Source: JAEZDP01 sp044508265
Lineage (GTDB): Bacteria; Acidobacteriota; Vicinamibacteria; Vicinamibacterales; Vicinamibacteraceae
Assembly (NCBI GenBank): GCA_044508265.1
Contig: JBIQIB010000094.1
Coordinates: 1 to 17,438, forward strand
Length of the DNA stretch: 17,438 nt
Direction: 5' to 3'
Shown here: piece by piece, positions 7,015 to 14,695 of the stretch
How positions within the stretch are numbered: position 1 is the first letter of the stretch
Layout of the letters: each line of letters starts with the position of its first letter
The notes under the pieces: generated by a model
Told to the model about the DNA's origin: nothing
Seen by the model: the letters and a program-made list of their open reading frames with translations, nothing else
Databases searched by the model: none
Made by a program: the position numbers and the translations under genes

Positions 7015-8720
7015 TGCGGGCGTGGCGTGCCACGACCTTCGGTCAGCGTCACCAGGCGGTCCACGCCATCAACCGAGAACACTTCCTCGGCGCCGGCCGG
7101 CCATCTGACGACGACGTGCTCGACCCGCGAGGCGCTGCCGATCCCGAAGTGCAGGCGGAAGTCGTTCTGTGCGTAGTAGCTCCCGCCACCGCGCACCTCG
7201 TCCACGAACTGCCTCCCCCCAGCGACCACCGTCACGCGCGCGCCAATCGCGTTGCGGTGCGACAGCGTCCCGACCAGTGCGATGCTGAGCCAGTGGCCGG
7301 CGTCGCCGCCGGTGTCGAGGCGGAAGAGGTCCGGCGGCGCGTGCACGTTGTTCACGAGCACGTCCACGTCGCCGTCGTTGTCGATGTCGCCGAACGCGGC
7401 TCCACGACTGGCCGCCGGTGTCGTCAGCGGCGGACCTAGCCCGTCGGTGACGTCGTCGAACGTGCCGTCGCCGCGATTCCGGTAGACCACCTTGCGTTGT
7501 GCGTAGCCGGCCTCGCCAGCGAGCGCCTCCACTTCGGGGTAGACGTGCCCGTTGACGAGGAACAGGTCGGGCCAGCCGTCGCGTTCCAGATCGACGATGC
7601 CCACGCCCCAGCCGAGCCACCGCGTGTTCACGCCGATGCCCGACGCGAAGGTCCGGTCTTCACAGAGACCCGTGCCGGTGTTCGCGTACAGCGTGGACGT
7701 GTCGCCGGCGAAGTTGGTGCGGAAGATGTCCAGCGTCCCGTTCCTGTCGAAGTCGCCGACGGCGATCCCCATGCCGGCCTGCGCCCGCCCGTCGTGACTG
7801 AACGCACAGCCGGCCTCGATGCCGATGTCGCTGAACGTGCCGTCGCGGTTGTTGCGATAGAGGCTGCTCGGCCTGGAGTCGTTGGCCACGTACACGTCGG
7901 TCCAGCCGTCGGCGTCGAAGTCGAGCGTCGACACGCCGAGGCCGTACGTCCCGTGTGACCGCGTGACGCCTGACCGCTCCGAGACGTCGTCGAAACGCCC
8001 GTCGCCCCTGTTGCGATAGAGCATGTTCGTCGCACCCGGCAGGCCCGGCGGGCCGCACGCCACGGGCAGGCCCTTGTAGCGGCAGAGGCCCGACTCGGGC
8101 AACGGCGTGGCGTCGAGGTCCAGGTCGATGTAGTTGGCGATGAAGAGATCGAGGTGACCGTCGCGGTCGTAGTCGAGGAAGGCACATCCCGACCCCCAGC
8201 GCCGTGGCGTCGTGAGGCCCGCGGCCGCGGTGACGTCCTCGAACGTCCCGCCGGTGCCGTTGCGGAACAGGCGGTTCTGGCCCCAGTACGTCACCAGCAG
8301 GTCGTCGCGGCCGTCGGCATCGTAGTCGCCGACGCACGCCGCCTGTCCCCATCCCGCCTGCCGCAGTCCCGCACGGTCGGTCACATCGTCGAACGTGCCG
8401 TCGCGCCTGTTCATGTACAGGCGCGCCGTGGGCTCCTCGCCGGGCGGAAAGCCCTCGAGCGTCGTGCCGTTCACGACGACGACGTCCAGCCAGCCGTCGC
8501 CGTCGACATCGATCAGCGCGACGCCGCTGCCCGTGGTCTCGAGGAGGTACCTGTTGCGGTCACGTCCGCCGTATACGGTGACGCCATGGAGTCCCGCCTC
8601 GCGCCCGACGTTCACGAACGCAAACGGCAGCAGCGGCTCACGAGGGGCCGCGCCGAGGCAGACACCGCATGCGGCCGCGGCGGTCAGGAGGACCAGCGCG
8701 GACGGCCCCTGCTGTCGCAT
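7002..8720 (-). CDS. CRTAC1-type FG-GAP/VCBS repeat protein with C-terminal ASPIC/UnbV domain
   Basis: 572-residue exported protein. The start ATG (8720-8718) is followed by a signal peptide (MRQQGPSALVLLTAAAA); a weak lipobox-like AAAC is present. The body is a beta-propeller of FG-GAP repeats with calcium-binding loops: IDVDGDGWLD, GDYDADGRDD, LDYDRDGHLD, LDFDADGWTD, GDFDRNGTLD, VDLERDGWPD and GDIDNDGDVD. These seven blades are joined by repeated YRNRGDGTFDDVT-type segments. The C-terminal 80 or so residues match the ASPIC/UnbV domain (NAIGARVTV, then EVRGGGSYYAQND and VVRWPAG). Such proteins are extracellular or periplasmic and of unknown biochemical role. No Shine-Dalgarno is visible before the start. 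It lies 81 nt downstream of the lipocalin gene on the same strand and is convergent with the methyltransferase-fold gene, sharing a CTAG. Confidence 0.92.
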   Translation of the reverse strand: MRQQGPSALVLLTAAAACGVCLGAAPREPLLPFAFVNVGREAGLHGVTVYGGRDRNRYLLETTGSGVALIDVDGDGWLDVVVVNGTTLEGFPPGEEPTARLYMNRRDGTFDDVTDRAGLRQAGWGQAACVGDYDADGRDDLLVTYWGQNRLFRNGTGGTFEDVTAAAGLTTPRRWGSGCAFLDYDRDGHLDLFIANYIDLDLDATPLPESGLCRYKGLPVACGPPGLPGATNMLYRNRGDGRFDDVSERSGVTRSHGTYGLGVSTLDFDADGWTDVYVANDSRPSSLYRNNRDGTFSDIGIEAGCAFSHDGRAQAGMGIAVGDFDRNGTLDIFRTNFAGDTSTLYANTGTGLCEDRTFASGIGVNTRWLGWGVGIVDLERDGWPDLFLVNGHVYPEVEALAGEAGYAQRKVVYRNRGDGTFDDVTDGLGPPLTTPAASRGAAFGDIDNDGDVDVLVNNVHAPPDLFRLDTGGDAGHWLSIALVGTLSHRNAIGARVTVVAGGRQFVDEVRGGGSYYAQNDFRLHFGIGSASRVEHVVVRWPAGAEEVFSVDGVDRLVTLTEGRGTPRPQPPG

Positions 8721-8733
8721 GGGGGAATGATGG

Positions 8734-8800
8734 CAGATCGGCGGGTCGGCTTGTCAGCTTTGCCGGCGGGTCGGCTTGTCAGATCGTCGGCCTGTCGGCG
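8734..8800. repeat. Short intergenic repeats, downstream of lipocalin gene
   Basis: A perfect 19-nt direct repeat, CGGCGGGTCGGCTTGTCAG, occurs at 8739-8757 and 8764-8782 (period 25). Both copies are followed by degenerate pieces (ATCGTCGGCCTGTCGGCGG). CAGATCG occurs at 8734 and again at 8780. The block fills the 81-nt gap between the lipocalin stop and the ASPIC/UnbV start. The same short words, in the same orientation, occur upstream of the lipocalin gene at 9376-9421. Confidence 0.75.
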
Positions 8801-8801
8801 G

Positions 8802-9368
8802 CTATCGCGCACCCGCTCCCGACTGTGGCGTCGGCACGAGCTTCGAGACGTCGAACCCGTTGTCGCTCGCCGCGGCGTGTGCTGCGGCCAGTGACTGCTC
8901 GTCGAGTTGCGCGCTGCGCGCGAGGATCCACAGGTACTCGCGGCTTGGATCACCGACGACTGCCCACGAGTAGTCGTCGGCGAGGCCGATGATCCAGTAG
9001 TCGCCCCACACCGCCGGCACCCACGTGAGCCACGCCGGTGCGAACCGCACTTCGAGCTTCGAGAACGTCTGCTCGTCAACGACACGTGCCACGCCGTCCG
9101 TCTTCTTGACGTCGTCGGACGTGCGGCAGGCGTTCACGACGTCGATGCGTCCGTCGGGACGCCGGGCGTAGGTCGCGCGGACGTCGCCGACGCAGTCCCG
9201 CTGAAACCTGTTGGGGAAGCGTGCGATTTCGTACCACTCGCCGAGGTACCGGTCCAGGTCGACCTTGGGCACGGTGCGGACCGGCGGTGTCGTCTGCGCG
9301 AAGGCGCCGGCCGGCTGGAGGGCGAGTGCCGCGAGCAGTGCGACGGCGAAGGTCCATCCCTGAGTCAT
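8802..9368 (-). CDS. blc: Blc-like bacterial lipocalin, periplasmic
   Basis: 188-residue lipocalin, likely binding lysophospholipids, fatty acids or other hydrophobic ligands in the envelope. A signal peptide (about residues 1-24, ending GAFA) is cleaved by signal peptidase I. Unlike Escherichia coli Blc there is no lipobox cysteine, so the mature protein should be soluble. The lipocalin motif is LGEWYEIARFPNRFQ (residues 42-56). The later Blc signatures are DYSWAVVGDPSREYLWILAR and GFDVSKLV. C59 and C81 could form a disulphide. Length is close to the family's 170-190. The gene is the first of a minus-strand pair with the ASPIC/UnbV gene and is flanked on both sides by the same repeat words. 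Its promoter must lie in 9369-9540, shared with the kup leader. Confidence 0.93.
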   Translation of the reverse strand: MTQGWTFAVALLAALALQPAGAFAQTTPPVRTVPKVDLDRYLGEWYEIARFPNRFQRDCVGDVRATYARRPDGRIDVVNACRTSDDVKKTDGVARVVDEQTFSKLEVRFAPAWLTWVPAVWGDYWIIGLADDYSWAVVGDPSREYLWILARSAQLDEQSLAAAHAAASDNGFDVSKLVPTPQSGAGAR

Positions 9369-9375
9369 GGGCGTC

Positions 9376-9421
9376 TCGGCGGATCGACGTGTCAGCTTGT
9401 CGGCTTGCCGGCTTGTCGGTG
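9376..9421. repeat. Short intergenic repeats, upstream of lipocalin gene
   Basis: GCTTGTCGG occurs at 9395-9403 and 9411-9419, with GGCTTGCCGG between, continuing the vocabulary of the block at 8734-8800. The rest of the 172-nt divergent gap to the kup riboswitch (9422-9540) contains no gene. Promoters for both directions are expected here but none is convincing by eye; TATCGT at 9531 could be a -10 for the riboswitch transcript. Confidence 0.55.
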
Positions 9422-9540
9422 GGGCCGCGTGTCGGACCCACCTGACAAACCACTGTCCTACGTTCGCAGCATTACAGTCGCCTGTCGAACTCAGCCACGC
9501 CCTTCTGCCCTCGCGCTGCCGTGTCCGTTGTATCGTTGAG

Positions 9541-9658
9541 TCTGCACGCCTAAGACGCGGCGACGCGTCGCGGGGGACCCAGGCAGTTGGGGCGTAACCG
9601 GAGGGATCTCCGGAAGAGGACTTCCAACCTCGAGCCCGTCAGCTAACCCCGTCGGCGG
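9541..9658 (+). promoter_or_regulatory. c-di-AMP riboswitch (ydaO/yuaA class) controlling kup
   Basis: Conserved blocks of the ydaO class appear in order: CGCCTAAGACGCGG (9547-9560), GGGGGACCCA (9572-9581), TTGGGGCGTAACC (9587-9599), and CCCGTCAGCTAACCCCGT (9635-9652) followed by CGGCG. The outer helix P1 is CGCC (9547-9550) with GGCG (9654-9657). An internal variable stem is the palindrome GCGACGCGTCGC (9560-9571). Another hairpin is CCGGAG (9598-9603) with CTCCGG (9608-9613). Known members bind cyclic di-AMP and usually turn off potassium uptake or osmolyte genes. The position just before kup agrees. P1 ends 5 nt before the ribosome site, with no room for a terminator, so control of translation is the likelier mode (inference). 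Confidence 0.92.
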
Positions 9659-9672
9659 AATTGGAGGCCCTC

Positions 9673-11550
9673 ATGGCAAGTCCCGGCACACGCGCCCGCA
9701 CGCGCGTGTCCCTCACGCTGACGACGCTCGGCGTCGTGTACGGCGACATCGGCACCAGCCCCCTGTATGCGATGCGCGAGTGCTTCTTCGGATCGCATTC
9801 CGTCCCGCCGACCAGCGAGAACGTGCTCGGCGTGCTGTCGCTGATCATCTATTCGCTGGTCGTCGTCATCTCCATCAAGTACATCGCCATCGTCATGCGC
9901 GCCGACAACCAGGGTGAAGGCGGAATCCTTGCCCTGACGTCGCTGGTTCCCGGAGCGGGCAACGGCACCGGGAGCAGGCGCTGGCTGGTGCTGATGGGCA
10001 TCTTCGGTGCCGCCCTGCTGTACGGCGACGGGATGATCACGCCGGCGATCACCGTACTGGGGGCGACCGAGGGGCTGGAGGTCGCGACGCCGGTGTTTCG
10101 GCCTTACATCGTGCCGGTCGCCGTCGCGATCCTGATCGGTGTGTTCGCAATCCAGCGCCACGGCACGCATCGCGTCGGTCGGCTGTTCGGACCCGTCATG
10201 GTCGCGTGGTTCTTCACGATCGCCGTGCTCGGCGTCGTGGAGACCGTCTCGCAGCCGATCGTCCTTACGGCCGTCGATCCACGACACGCCATCACGTTCT
10301 TCGGCACGCACGGGTGGCATGGCCTCGCCGTCCTTGGCGCGGTGTTCCTCGTCGTCACCGGCGGAGAAGCGCTGTACGCCGACATGGGGCACTTCGGGAA
10401 GCGGCCCATCCGCCACGCCTGGTTCGGCATCGTCCTGCCGGCCCTGCTGATCAACTACTTCGGACAGGGCGCACTGCTGCTGACGGACCCATCGGCAGCG
10501 CAACAACCCTTCTTCCTGCTCGCACCGGGATGGGCACGCCTGCCTCTCGTGGCGCTCGCGACGGCGGCGGCAATCATCGCGTCGCAGGCACTCATCTCGG
10601 GAGCCTTCTCGCTGACGCGGCAGGCGATCCAGCTTGGCTACTGTCCACGGCTGGACATCGCTCACACGTCGCACCAGGAGATCGGACAGGTTTACGTCTC
10701 ACAGGTGAACTGGGCGCTCATGCTGAGCACGATTGCCATCGTCGTCGGGTTCGGCTCATCCGCCGCACTCGCGGCGGCCTACGGTATCGCGGTGACATTG
10801 ACGATGGTGATCACCGCGGTGCTGCTGCTCGTGGTGGCCGTCGAACGCTGGCGATGGCCGCGCCTGGCAGCCGTCGCCGTGGCGGGCACGTTCCTGCTCA
10901 TCGACCTCGCGTTCCTTGGAGCCAATGCCCTGAAGATTGCCCACGGCGGATGGCTGCCGCTCGTGATTGGCGGGCTGCTGTTCACGCTGATGACGACCTG
11001 GAAGACCGGCCGGCAGATCGTGGCGCGACGCCTCACAGCCAGGGCCGTACCACTCGAAGACTTCCTGCTCCTGGTCGAACGTATGCGGCCGGCGCGTGTG
11101 CCGGGCACTGCCGTGTTCATGACGGCGCAGCCGCACGGGACGCCTCCGGCGCTCGCCCATAACCTGAAACACAACAAGGTGCTCCACGCGCACGTCGTCA
11201 CGCTGCTGGTGAGGACGCAGCCGGTCCCTCACGTGCCGCCAGACCGAAGGGTCAGCGTCAGGTCACTGAAGCATGGCGTGTGGGACGTCGTCGTCCACTA
11301 CGGCTTCATGGAAGATCCGGACGTGCCGGAAGCGCTGGCCACGGCACGGAGGCATGGTGTCGACATCGACCCGGAAGACATCACGTACTTCCTCGGCCGT
11401 GAAACGCTGATCGTGACCGACGCACCCGGAATGGGATCGTGGCGCGAGAAGCTGTTCGTCCTGATGGCTCGCAACGCCGTGAGAGCGACGACCTTCTTCA
11501 GGCTCCCTCCCGAGCGCGTCGTCGAACTCGGCGTCCAGGTGGAGCTCTGA
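9673..11550 (+). CDS. kup: Kup/KUP-HAK-KT family potassium uptake protein
   Basis: 625-residue inner-membrane K+ symporter, probably driven by protons. The start is ATG 9673, with GGAGG at 9663-9667 (5 nt spacing). A TTG at 9661 in frame would place the ribosome site inside the gene and is rejected. The family signature LGVVYGDIGTSPLYA is at residues 19-33 (D25 corresponds to the essential aspartate of E. coli Kup). Others are RADNQGEGGILAL, LYGDGMITPAITVLGATEGLE, GGEALYADMGHFGKRPI and the ending PPERVVELGVQVEL. About twelve membrane segments fill residues 15-445. The rest is the cytoplasmic domain. Length is normal for the family. It is preceded directly by the c-di-AMP riboswitch and is convergent with the flavin monooxygenase across 53 nt, where no clear terminator is seen. 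Confidence 0.96.
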   Translation: MASPGTRARTRVSLTLTTLGVVYGDIGTSPLYAMRECFFGSHSVPPTSENVLGVLSLIIYSLVVVISIKYIAIVMRADNQGEGGILALTSLVPGAGNGTGSRRWLVLMGIFGAALLYGDGMITPAITVLGATEGLEVATPVFRPYIVPVAVAILIGVFAIQRHGTHRVGRLFGPVMVAWFFTIAVLGVVETVSQPIVLTAVDPRHAITFFGTHGWHGLAVLGAVFLVVTGGEALYADMGHFGKRPIRHAWFGIVLPALLINYFGQGALLLTDPSAAQQPFFLLAPGWARLPLVALATAAAIIASQALISGAFSLTRQAIQLGYCPRLDIAHTSHQEIGQVYVSQVNWALMLSTIAIVVGFGSSAALAAAYGIAVTLTMVITAVLLLVVAVERWRWPRLAAVAVAGTFLLIDLAFLGANALKIAHGGWLPLVIGGLLFTLMTTWKTGRQIVARRLTARAVPLEDFLLLVERMRPARVPGTAVFMTAQPHGTPPALAHNLKHNKVLHAHVVTLLVRTQPVPHVPPDRRVSVRSLKHGVWDVVVHYGFMEDPDVPEALATARRHGVDIDPEDITYFLGRETLIVTDAPGMGSWREKLFVLMARNAVRATTFFRLPPERVVELGVQVEL

Positions 11551-11603
11551 AGCGAAGCGGCGAACCGACGTCCGGTCGAGGGCCGAGGCAATGCCGCCGC
11601 CGA

Positions 11604-12713
11604 TCAGGCCAGGCCCAGGAGCGACGTGAGCTCCTCGGCTGCGGCACGGCCGGCGCGGTTGGCACCGATCGTAGAGGCAGAGGGGCCATGCCCGACCAGG
11701 TGCACCTTCGGGTTCTTCGCTACACGCGTGGCGAGGCGTCCCGTCATGACGATCGCGCCGTTCGGCTCACGGAGCAGCAACGGGGCGAGGTGATCGAGTG
11801 AGCTGCGAAAGCCCGTGCACCAGAGGATCACGTCGGCGCGCAGCGTCGTGCCGTCCGGCCAGCGCACGCCGTCCGTCGTGATCTCGCTGAACATCGGTCG
11901 GCGTTCGAGTACGCCTCGCGCCCGCATCGCCTCGACGGCCGGCGTCACGGGAATGCCCGTGACCGACACCACCGACACTGGCGGCAGGCCGCGGCGCACG
12001 CGGTCTTCCACGATGGCCACGGCCGCGCGGCCGGCCTGCTCGTCGAATGGCCCGTCGCGGAACTCCGGCGGCCGACGAGTCACCCAGGTCGTGGAGGTGA
12101 CGCGCGACACCTCATCGAGCAGCTGAATGGCCGAGATGCCGGCGCCCACGACAATCACATGCCGGCCGGCGAACTCGTCGGCTGTGCGGTACTCCTTCGC
12201 GTGCAGCTGCCTGCCCGCGAACAGCTCGGCCCCGGGCACCTCAGGGACGTGAGGCGTCTCCCATGTCCCCGTCGCGTTGATGATCCCGCGCGCGTAGAAG
12301 GCGGTGCGATCCGTCTCGACCCTGAACCTCTCGTCGTCCTGGCAGACGACGCGTACCTTGACGGGCCTGTAGACCGGCAGCTCGAATCGCTTCTCGTACG
12401 CTGCGAAGTAGGCAGGAACGGCCGTGTGTGCCGGTACGTCAGCCGCCGGATCAGGACCCAGCGCCTCGGCGAAGCGCATGCCGGGCAGGTCGTGGATGCG
12501 GTTGACGGTGCCGAGCGTGAGCGAAGGCCATCGGTACTGCCAGGCGCCGCCGGGCCGTGGTGCCTGATCGAGCACCACGAACCCCTTGTGCGGCGGGAGG
12601 CCGCGGCGTCGGAGGTGATACGCAGACGACAGCCCGGCCTGACCAGCGCCGATGACGACGATGTCTGCCTTTACGACGATGCTGGACGGAGGGACGTCTG
12701 GCGGTGCCGGCAT
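11604..12713 (-). CDS. Flavin-containing monooxygenase (class B, FMO/CzcO-like)
   Basis: 369-residue FAD- and NADPH-binding oxidoreductase, predicted cytoplasmic. The FAD motif GAGQAG lies at residues 22-27, followed by the downstream strand VVLDQAPRPGGAW. The FMO fingerprint FxGxxxHxxxY is present as FAGRQLHAKEY (165-175). The second nucleotide motif, VVGAGISAI, is at about 188-196. ATGTWE (147-152) and WCTGFR (298-303) are further family marks. It has no signal peptide or membrane segment. The start ATG (12713-12711) is only 9 nt after the stop of the quinoprotein gene and has no visible Shine-Dalgarno, so translational coupling is likely. Related proteins are often named CzcO or putative monooxygenase; the substrate cannot be predicted. 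The neighbour suggests a shared oxidative pathway, but this is inference. Confidence 0.88.
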   Translation of the reverse strand: MPAPPDVPPSSIVVKADIVVIGAGQAGLSSAYHLRRRGLPPHKGFVVLDQAPRPGGAWQYRWPSLTLGTVNRIHDLPGMRFAEALGPDPAADVPAHTAVPAYFAAYEKRFELPVYRPVKVRVVCQDDERFRVETDRTAFYARGIINATGTWETPHVPEVPGAELFAGRQLHAKEYRTADEFAGRHVIVVGAGISAIQLLDEVSRVTSTTWVTRRPPEFRDGPFDEQAGRAAVAIVEDRVRRGLPPVSVVSVTGIPVTPAVEAMRARGVLERRPMFSEITTDGVRWPDGTTLRADVILWCTGFRSSLDHLAPLLLREPNGAIVMTGRLATRVAKNPKVHLVGHGPSASTIGANRAGRAAAEELTSLLGLA

Positions 12714-12722
12714 GAGGCAGGC

Positions 12723-14648
12723 CTAGGGCACTGCCCACTGGCGCATCGCGGCGGCGTCTGCAGGCAGCTCCGTGCTGCCTGGCGCGACGCCGTTGACCTC
12801 CAGCATGTACGCCACTATCGCGGCATAGGTCGGCGCCGGCAGCGAGCCCGCGCCCGTCGGCGGCATGGTCGTCTGCGTCTTCTCGAACAGCTCGGCGACC
12901 GTCCTGCCGCCCCATTGCTGCTGGAAGTACGGTCCCGACAGCGGTGTGCCGTACGCGCCGTTGACGAGCCCGGGGCCGTGGCACACCGCGCACGACGTGT
13001 CGTACGCCGTGCGGCCCGCGCGCGCCTGCTCGGCCGTGAACGGCGGCGGAGGTCCGGCGGCGACGCGAGAGCGTGCCGGAGCATCCGGCGCCGTGACCGT
13101 GCGCGTGGTCTTCACGTCGGTGCCGCCGCTCGGATTTGTGGAAGGCGGAGCGGCCTCCGTGGAGGCCGGCGCCTCGCCTGCGTAGGTGTAGGCGAGGATG
13201 GCGCCGGGGTTGTCCAGCTGCTTCAGGGGGCCGCCATCAGGCGCCTCGGCAAGGCCGCTGCTGTCGGTGGCCACGTAGATCGTCCGGCCGTCGGGCGACA
13301 CCGCCGTGTCGCGGTAGCGGTTCGCCGTCCGCACCTCGCGGCTTATCGGCCCGGACGCTCGCTGGCCCGAGGCGTCCACCGGCACCACGTACAGCGAGCC
13401 TCGCTTGAGCGTCGAGACGATCAGCACGCGATCCCAGCCGGGGATTGCGCCGCCCTCGTACCACTCGATGCTCGTCGCGCCGACCGTCGGCCAGCAGATC
13501 GCGTGCACGCCCCTGCACGCCGGGTTCTCGAAGTCGTACCCGTTCGGCACCGTGAAGAGCGTTGCCAGTGGCGCGACCATCGGCCGGACGAAAGCCGTCT
13601 CGGCATGCGTCGGCACCGACTCGGGAATGGCAAAGTCACTGAACCGCAGCGAACGGCAGGGTACCGTCGAGTCGTGCCAGCGAGCATACCGGTAGGCCAT
13701 GTCGTCGCGCAGTCCCGCCACGTGCGGCCAGCCGTAGTTGCCGCCCGCCCGCAGTACGTTCACCTCGTCGTCGGTCTTCGGGCCGTGGTCGCTCGTGTAC
13801 AACTGGCCGTCCGCGCCCACGGTAAGGCCCTGCGGATTGCGATGCCCGTACGTGTAGATATGGCTGCGGACGCCCTCGATGACCGGGTTGTCATCGGGGA
13901 TGCTGCCGTCGAGCGCGATGCGCAGCGTCTTGCCTTCGTACGATGCCCAGTCGCGAGCCTCGACCTCGGCGGCGGTAGGCAGACGCTGCGAGAGGATCGC
14001 GTTACAGAAATTGCCGAACTGGCCGTTGCCCTGATCGCCTGTCGTCAGGTGCAGGGTGCCGTCCGGAGCGAACACGAGCCGCAGTGCGACGTGGTCGTTG
14101 CCCGCGGGCAGGCCGTCGAGGATGGTGACGGGTTCCACCAGCGTCTCGCTGGCGCTGTCGTACCGCAGCCTGACGACCTTCGCGTAGAGCTGGCGGAACG
14201 GGCTGTCGTCGGCCAGGACGCGCAGGTCCGGCGGACGTTCGAGGTCTTCGTAGGTGACGGCGACGTAGACGAAATCCGGGCCGCCCTCGCGCAGCAGGCC
14301 CGGGTGCAGCGCCATGCCGAGGACGCCGCCGGGGCCGGCCGCCTTCGCGACGTCGGACAGCGTCGCGGCGACGCGCCGCTCACCGGTCCGTGGATTGACA
14401 CGCGTCACGCGCAGCGCGGTGCGCTCGGTGACCCAGAGCATGCCATCGGGGCCGGGCGTCACTTCCCACGGGCCCTCGAGGCCCGTCGTCACGACGCGCA
14501 TGTCGAACCGCTTCGTCGCGACGCGCGCCGACTCGGGGGCGCTCTGCGCCCCGAGTCCTGCCGCGAGCAGCAGGCCCCCGGCACCGAGCATCGTCAGCCT
14601 TCGGATCGGTCCCATGCCGATCGTCCCAGTGCTGCCACAGACCGCCAT
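12723..14648 (-). CDS. Soluble glucose-dehydrogenase-type PQQ enzyme fused to cytochrome c
   Basis: 641-residue periplasmic quinoprotein. An N-terminal signal peptide (GPIRRLTMLGAGGLLLAAGLGA) follows an 11-residue extension; the start could equally be the ATG at 14615. AAGG lies 8 nt before ATG 14648. Residues about 45-490 form a six-bladed propeller close to Acinetobacter calcoaceticus sGDH (GdhB), with the same phrases: DGSIPDDNP, YGHRNPQGL, GGNYGWPHVAG, ICWPTV, SLKRG. Catalytic and PQQ residues are kept: D185/H186, R270/N271, K415, R444 and R446. The substrate-site glutamine of sGDH (Q76) aligns with P106, and the tyrosine before ICWPT is an alanine, so glucose may not be the substrate. 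A linker (about 490-540) leads to a cytochrome c domain with C553-A-V-C556-H557 and a likely distal ligand M595 (TTMPPTG). It is divergent from copA and 9 nt before the monooxygenase. Confidence 0.9.
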   Translation of the reverse strand: MAVCGSTGTIGMGPIRRLTMLGAGGLLLAAGLGAQSAPESARVATKRFDMRVVTTGLEGPWEVTPGPDGMLWVTERTALRVTRVNPRTGERRVAATLSDVAKAAGPGGVLGMALHPGLLREGGPDFVYVAVTYEDLERPPDLRVLADDSPFRQLYAKVVRLRYDSASETLVEPVTILDGLPAGNDHVALRLVFAPDGTLHLTTGDQGNGQFGNFCNAILSQRLPTAAEVEARDWASYEGKTLRIALDGSIPDDNPVIEGVRSHIYTYGHRNPQGLTVGADGQLYTSDHGPKTDDEVNVLRAGGNYGWPHVAGLRDDMAYRYARWHDSTVPCRSLRFSDFAIPESVPTHAETAFVRPMVAPLATLFTVPNGYDFENPACRGVHAICWPTVGATSIEWYEGGAIPGWDRVLIVSTLKRGSLYVVPVDASGQRASGPISREVRTANRYRDTAVSPDGRTIYVATDSSGLAEAPDGGPLKQLDNPGAILAYTYAGEAPASTEAAPPSTNPSGGTDVKTTRTVTAPDAPARSRVAAGPPPPFTAEQARAGRTAYDTSCAVCHGPGLVNGAYGTPLSGPYFQQQWGGRTVAELFEKTQTTMPPTGAGSLPAPTYAAIVAYMLEVNGVAPGSTELPADAAAMRQWAVP

Positions 14649-14695
14649 AAACGCTGCCTTTCGTGAACGCCCCGTATTCTAGCCTCGCGTGCGGC

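Noticed and set aside
7440..8420. Recurrent similar DNA segments within the ASPIC/UnbV gene, as a possible repeat array or CRISPR
   Set aside because: The recurring words encode the YRNRGDGTFDDVT-type pieces of FG-GAP blades. They are in frame and of uneven spacing, so they reflect protein repeats, not an array.
11551..11603. Possible terminator between convergent kup and the monooxygenase
   Set aside because: Only short stems (such as ACCG/CGGT around 11565-11577) are present and no T-tract; not enough to call.
12159..14666. 835-codon plus-strand open frame opposite the monooxygenase and quinoprotein genes
   Set aside because: It spans two well-supported genes on the other strand and their junction, and its translation is arginine-rich with no recognisable motif.
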